DNA of 64,000 nt from Austropuccinia psidii. Taxonomy: Eukaryota > Basidiomycota > Pucciniomycetes > Pucciniales > Sphaerophragmiaceae. Location: positions 47,553,662-47,617,661 of the forward strand of contig JALGQZ010000001.1 in assembly GCA_023105745.1 (NCBI GenBank), written 5' to 3'. The notes under the pieces were generated by a model that saw nothing but the letters and a program-made list of their open reading frames with translations, searched no databases and was not told where the DNA came from. Positions 60,047-64,000 of the stretch are shown here, piece after piece (within the stretch, counting starts at the first letter, position 1; each line of letters begins with the position of its first letter). A program made the translations under genes and the position numbers.

Positions 60047-61680
60047 GTCTGTTGGGGAAAACAAGAGAGGCCTGGCACTCCGTAATCAGGGAGCTCACTT
60101 GGAAGAATCCAAATATTGAAGAAGATAAAATAAAAGAATAATACATTTCTCTAAGAAATATGACAGTACAAGATGAGATACAATAAGAGAAAAGAAGCCC
60201 AAATGGCAAAAGAGGCAACCAAATAATTCCTTAACCACTTTTTCAACATGCCATAATGAGCAATGGAATAAGTAAAGGATATGACCACTAATATTCACTG
60301 AAAGTCAAAGAAAGAAAAGAAAAGGTGCTCAATGACTGAATTGACATTATCAGTATTCAATTATCAAAATGAAAAGATAAATAAAGATAAAATAAGATCA
60401 AAATATATTAATTAACTGGGGGGAAAGCCCCCCCATGGTCAATAGAGGCTTGTATATGTGAAAGGTTGAGAGGATCACTCCTTCAGGCTGGAAACTGATT
60501 TTTATTGAATCCTGGGAGCTGTAGTTATTGTCTAATGGAATTTATACCTTTCCAAAAGGTGAATTGCACTGGGTTGAATGATCTCCCCATGGTTTATGAT
60601 TGAAAATACAGGTCTCCATGAATCCAGACTGTATTGAATGAATGCAGTGGCTAAGGTAGATTGATGAAGCATTGACACTTGGCAAATTGTTTTGGAACTG
60701 CCACTTGAAATCCCGTGGGAATGAACTTCCAGTATTTCTTTGGGGGAATACTCTGAATGAGGATATCCAATCACTGCTTGATGGTGTCATTGGTATTTGA
60801 GAGTAAACCTTGTCCTTGAGCCTTGATGACTCCTCTGGATGACATAATGCCTTGATGACTTGTACAATGTTGTAATAACAATATGATATGGGCACCATTG
60901 GATTTCTGGTGAAAAAAGATGCATAATGGTCTATATCACCATTTATGGCACTTTTGGTTATTGATGGATGAAAGTGGTCAAATGTCATTGAAAGGGTGCC
61001 AGGAAAAACATGCATGGAAGTTGGTTTTGGGTGGCTTTAAAGGTTTAAAGGTTTATTGGGATGTTTTGGACAAATACAGGTTATACAGTCTTAAAACTGT
61101 ATTTTTTCAAAATGCGCAAATCATGAATTTAGGCCGCAAATGGCCTGATATGGCCATTTGGGCATATTTCCCATAATACAATGGGAGAATTTCACAAATG
61201 GGCTATATGCGCAAAATGTGCAACATGGGCAGAAATGTGCAAATTGTGAAAATCTGTATTTAAAGCTTAAAAAGCCAAATACAGGATTTTGGTACGTATT
61301 TTCCCTGTTTAATGCAAAATACCAAAAGGTGGCAAAAAAAGAAGAATGGCCAGGAAGGGCTTGATGATGATAAAGGGGCCAAGCTGTCCCCAGATGGGGA
61401 AATGGCTCTAAAAGGCAAAAAAAGATAAAATGGCCAATTTGGCCAAGGATGATGGATATGGCCAAATTGCCATGAATTGGATATAGCATTGATATTCCCT
61501 ATGGAAGTCCAAGAGGGTGATTGCCATGGCTGTGACCGTAGTAGAACCAAATCAATTTCTAAAAGGAGCCCTCATTGGCTCCTGTTACTTGAGACCCCTG
61601 AAGGAGTTTTAGAAACCAAGGTTAGCATTTCCTCAAATTTTGGTTTAATAAGAAAACAAAACAAACCCATAATCCTTTAT
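60047..61680 (-). mobile_element. Insert of ~1.63 kb, related to the element C family
   Basis: Flanked by an 8-bp direct repeat, ttttcagg (60039-60046 and 61681-61688). Its left end (tgttggggaaa, then gaggcctggcactc) resembles the reverse complement of the C LTR end, and its right part is rich in ggcc-a/t-ggcc words like C's 3' noncoding region (22650-22800). No pol frame is visible, so it may be a decayed or non-autonomous relative. ORFs at 60542-61015 and 61121-61550 lack motifs. Confidence 0.5.
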
Positions 61681-61688
61681 TTTTCAGG

Positions 61689-62712
61689 AAGATTTTTTTA
61701 ATCACATCAAGATCTTTTGGGGACTAACTGATGACAAAGAAATTCCACAAACCCCTGATCCAGCTTTATTGTGAGAATTTTCTCATTGATTTTTACATAA
61801 TGTAGAATTAGAAACAGTTTCCAGTAATACGTTAGCTGAAAGCCTTATTAATCCCCAATAAATTATCACATTGAAGGGAGTTCATATTTGGTGTAAAAAA
61901 AATTGCTGTGAAATTTTTCATATTTCTAAATTCTTTATCCAATACACAAATGCAATGCTTGCAAAATTGGGGATTCAAATTCTGTGTCCTGACCTCAATG
62001 ATGCTTCAGATTTACTATACAATAAAGCCTGTTGAATCAGTGCTATTATTAACTTTCAACAAATAGCTTCTGGAGGGGCATATGAGTCCATTAGTGTTAG
62101 TTTGGCTTACTGTAATGATCTTGTATTGCGTCAGAAGGCATACAGTCATTTTATTCACTTTTCTATTCTTCAAAAGTACGTGAAAGGAAAAAATGTATGT
62201 GACAAAATAAAGTGAAAGGTTCAAAGAAGAAGGCGAAGGGTATGAATTATGTTCATTGCTGTACAAACAAGAAACTTTCTAACATTCAATCTGTGAACCT
62301 CCGGGTTAGGTGAAACTACGCATCAACCCACCATTTACCTAATCATTACCTGAAGGTCATCAATCACATCAATGCACATAGTGATGATGAATTCTACCCA
62401 GTACATGAGGTTCATGTAGTTAAGAAACTTCATTTTTACTCAGCCAATGCAAATGAATTCTTTCAATCACTCAATAAGGTTATTTCTCAGAGCAAAAGCC
62501 TTCCTTGGAAGTCAAAACCAAAATACAAACACCCTAGACCTAAAGTTCCACAGATTTCTGAATTAAAAAAATCCCCATGAGAGCTCACAATTGATTTTTA
62601 CAATGCACAATGTTTCAATCAAATTCCACCAGTTTCCACCATTCGAATGATTTTCTGCTTTTAACACAGCTCAAGTGGCTTTTATTCATGAAAATCAAGC
62701 TCCTACCAAAGG
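61689..62712 (+). pseudogene. Rust-lineage hypothetical gene, 3' part
   Basis: Across three frames: DFFNHIKIFWGLTDDKEIPQ (about 61691), CPDLNDASDLLYNKAC (about 61985), GGAYESISVSLAYCNDLVL (62073), HFIHFSILQKYVKG, HINAHSDDEF (62368), FFQSLNK, then TIDFYNAQCFNQ (about 62590) and TAQVAFIHENQAPTKG, where an antisense Ty3 LTR begins. The block order matches the family I recall in rusts, whose signature is NAHSDDE followed by a basic region and IDFYD. Many stops and frameshifts. Removing the 1.63 kb insert and one ttttcagg restores continuity with QELKPDFF at 60030. Confidence 0.58.
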
Positions 62713-64000
62713 TGTAAGATTTGACTATAAAACCGATGATAATATTACTATTAATCAACAGTACAATGTCTGTTCTTATGAAATATAATAAGAAAATATT
62801 ATTATAACCACAATTAAATAATTAAAGAATTATTTATTTCACGTTTTAAACACTACTAGTCATTTTAACAGTGAGCAGTAATTGTCTACAAGAAGAATTT
62901 AATAATAAAAACTTCTTTTATTAAAATAATAGAATTATTTTAATTTATAATTATCTTTTGCAAGAATAATTATGAAGATAATTCTTGAAGAAAACTAGAT
63001 TTTAGAGAAAAACTTTAAGAATTAAAGATAAATGACTCATTTGTACTCCAAAGAACTTATTGAAAGATATAAGTAGAGAAATTTGACGTAAAATTGTGGA
63101 TTCAAGGGATCAAAATGATTTATAGAAGTATTACAGCAATATATAGTTGTATTCCATGATTTCACGTCTTTCTGATTGCTTCTGAAAGGATTAAAACACA
63201 GAATAATAGCTTAACTATAACTTACTTGCTGGTAACAATGATATAAATGGATAATAAGATGATTCTTTGGAAAAAACAGCCAGAGGAGGCCTCTTTTAAG
63301 TCAACAACAGCTCACAGATGCATGCCAGGGAGCAAACTGAAATAACAGTGAGTGAGAAAACAATAAAATCTTTTGGATTATTTATTGCATCATCTGTTGT
63401 CACGTAAGATTATCATAATTACTTAATTGATGCTTTTACGTGACTACCAACCCCAATATGGTTAGGAATAAAAGGAGTAAAATCTGTAAATCTTCTTTTA
63501 TTTCAAAATAATCATTTATTTCTCAAAGTTATCAATGTTATTGCCAATTTCATAACAGGTTGTAACTACTGTGAATTTGTGAAGATTCAGTGTTTCACGT
63601 AGAATACTCAAAAATGGACTGTAAGTAAAACCCTTAATCTTACTAGTAAAACTATAATTATTTTTGGTTGTATCATAGATAATAAAGTTATCAATTGGTC
63701 CTGAGGTTTTCAGAGAGATTTGTTAAGAATTGTCTTTTTAATGAATCTTTGAAGTTTTCACCTCATTTCTACATAGAATTGCAAATATCAGTGTTTAGCT
63801 GGTTGCTATGAGGTAATTAAATGGATACAAGTCTCAAAAAGGTTTTAATTACTCTTTTAGAGTCTATCCATGGAAAGTAATTCAGAATTTACATGGTTAC
63901 AGGAGTCTAAGTAGCTCTTTACCTCCTTGGCATGTCAAAATAGCAGCTTATTTGCTATTTTCTTATGATTTACTGTAGTTGTAACATGGTAACCAAGTTC
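62713..64000 (-). repeat. A/D-family LTR, antisense, cut by the window end
   Basis: Starts tgtaagatttgactat (reverse complement of the LTR end) and follows the LTR reverse complement to the last base of the window (aaccaagttc). It joins the hypothetical gene fragment at aaagg (62708-62712), a possible target duplication whose partner is outside the window. Confidence 0.9.

Noticed and set aside
60542..61550. Minus-strand frames of 96-157 codons
   Set aside because: Inside the C-like insert, overlapping one another, without retroelement motifs.

Overview
The window is eukaryotic, AT-rich and made almost entirely of transposable elements and their remains. The Ty3/gypsy gag-pol proteins, and a chromodomain element beside them, match from memory the retroelement families that fill the genome of the myrtle-rust fungus Austropuccinia psidii. 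I therefore place the window in a rust fungus (Pucciniales), most likely that species. I ran no database search. No intact single-copy host gene is visible.

Layout. Positions 1-10084 hold Ty3 element A (+), with a rearranged 5' LTR, gag-pol at 2310-8016 and a 1.92 kb 3' LTR at 8161-10084. A interrupts the integrase C-terminus of a second, related element B, which runs on the minus strand from 27424 (5' LTR 25455-27424) down to 10085 and continues beyond A to the left of the window. B is interrupted a second time, in gag, by chromodomain element C (14844-24040, two 766-bp LTRs, 5-bp target duplication tgggg). B itself sits in a Copia gag (27430-28080, minus). From 28124 to 42.8 kb lies a Copia (minus) plus tandem-repeat landscape. 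A block of 1,680-bp units, each able to carry a tRNA-like gene, occurs twice (27430-31127 and 38052-42628). Between the blocks lie Copia pol remnants, a solo Ty3 LTR (32271-34177, duplication ctaga) and a broken LTR with its own insert. Positions 45210-52061 hold Ty3 element D, of the same family as A, in which a deletion has removed most of pol. Positions 53680-57162 hold a dead pogo/Tigger-type DDE transposase gene split by an antisense LTR. Positions 59710-62712 hold a broken rust-lineage hypothetical gene split by a 1.6 kb insert and cut off by another antisense LTR (62713-64000).

Most interesting result. The A, B and D elements share an unusual organisation upstream of and inside gag. 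A short exon with good splice signals joins, in matching phase in all three copies, to a second exon encoding a small protein (ORF1). The removed intron (260, 284 and 260 nt) contains the ATG of the long gag-pol frame, and ORF1 exon 2 overlaps the gag-pol frame for about 570 nt in a different register. ORF1 is conserved at protein level between the diverged A/D and B elements, more than the overlapping gag-pol frame. Splicing may therefore choose between two overlapping proteins: spliced RNA for ORF1, intron-retained RNA for gag-pol. The ORF1 stop in B is seen only after mentally removing element C.

All coding regions carry stops, frameshifts or deletions, so these copies look inactive. The reading of the family's organisation rests on comparing the three copies.
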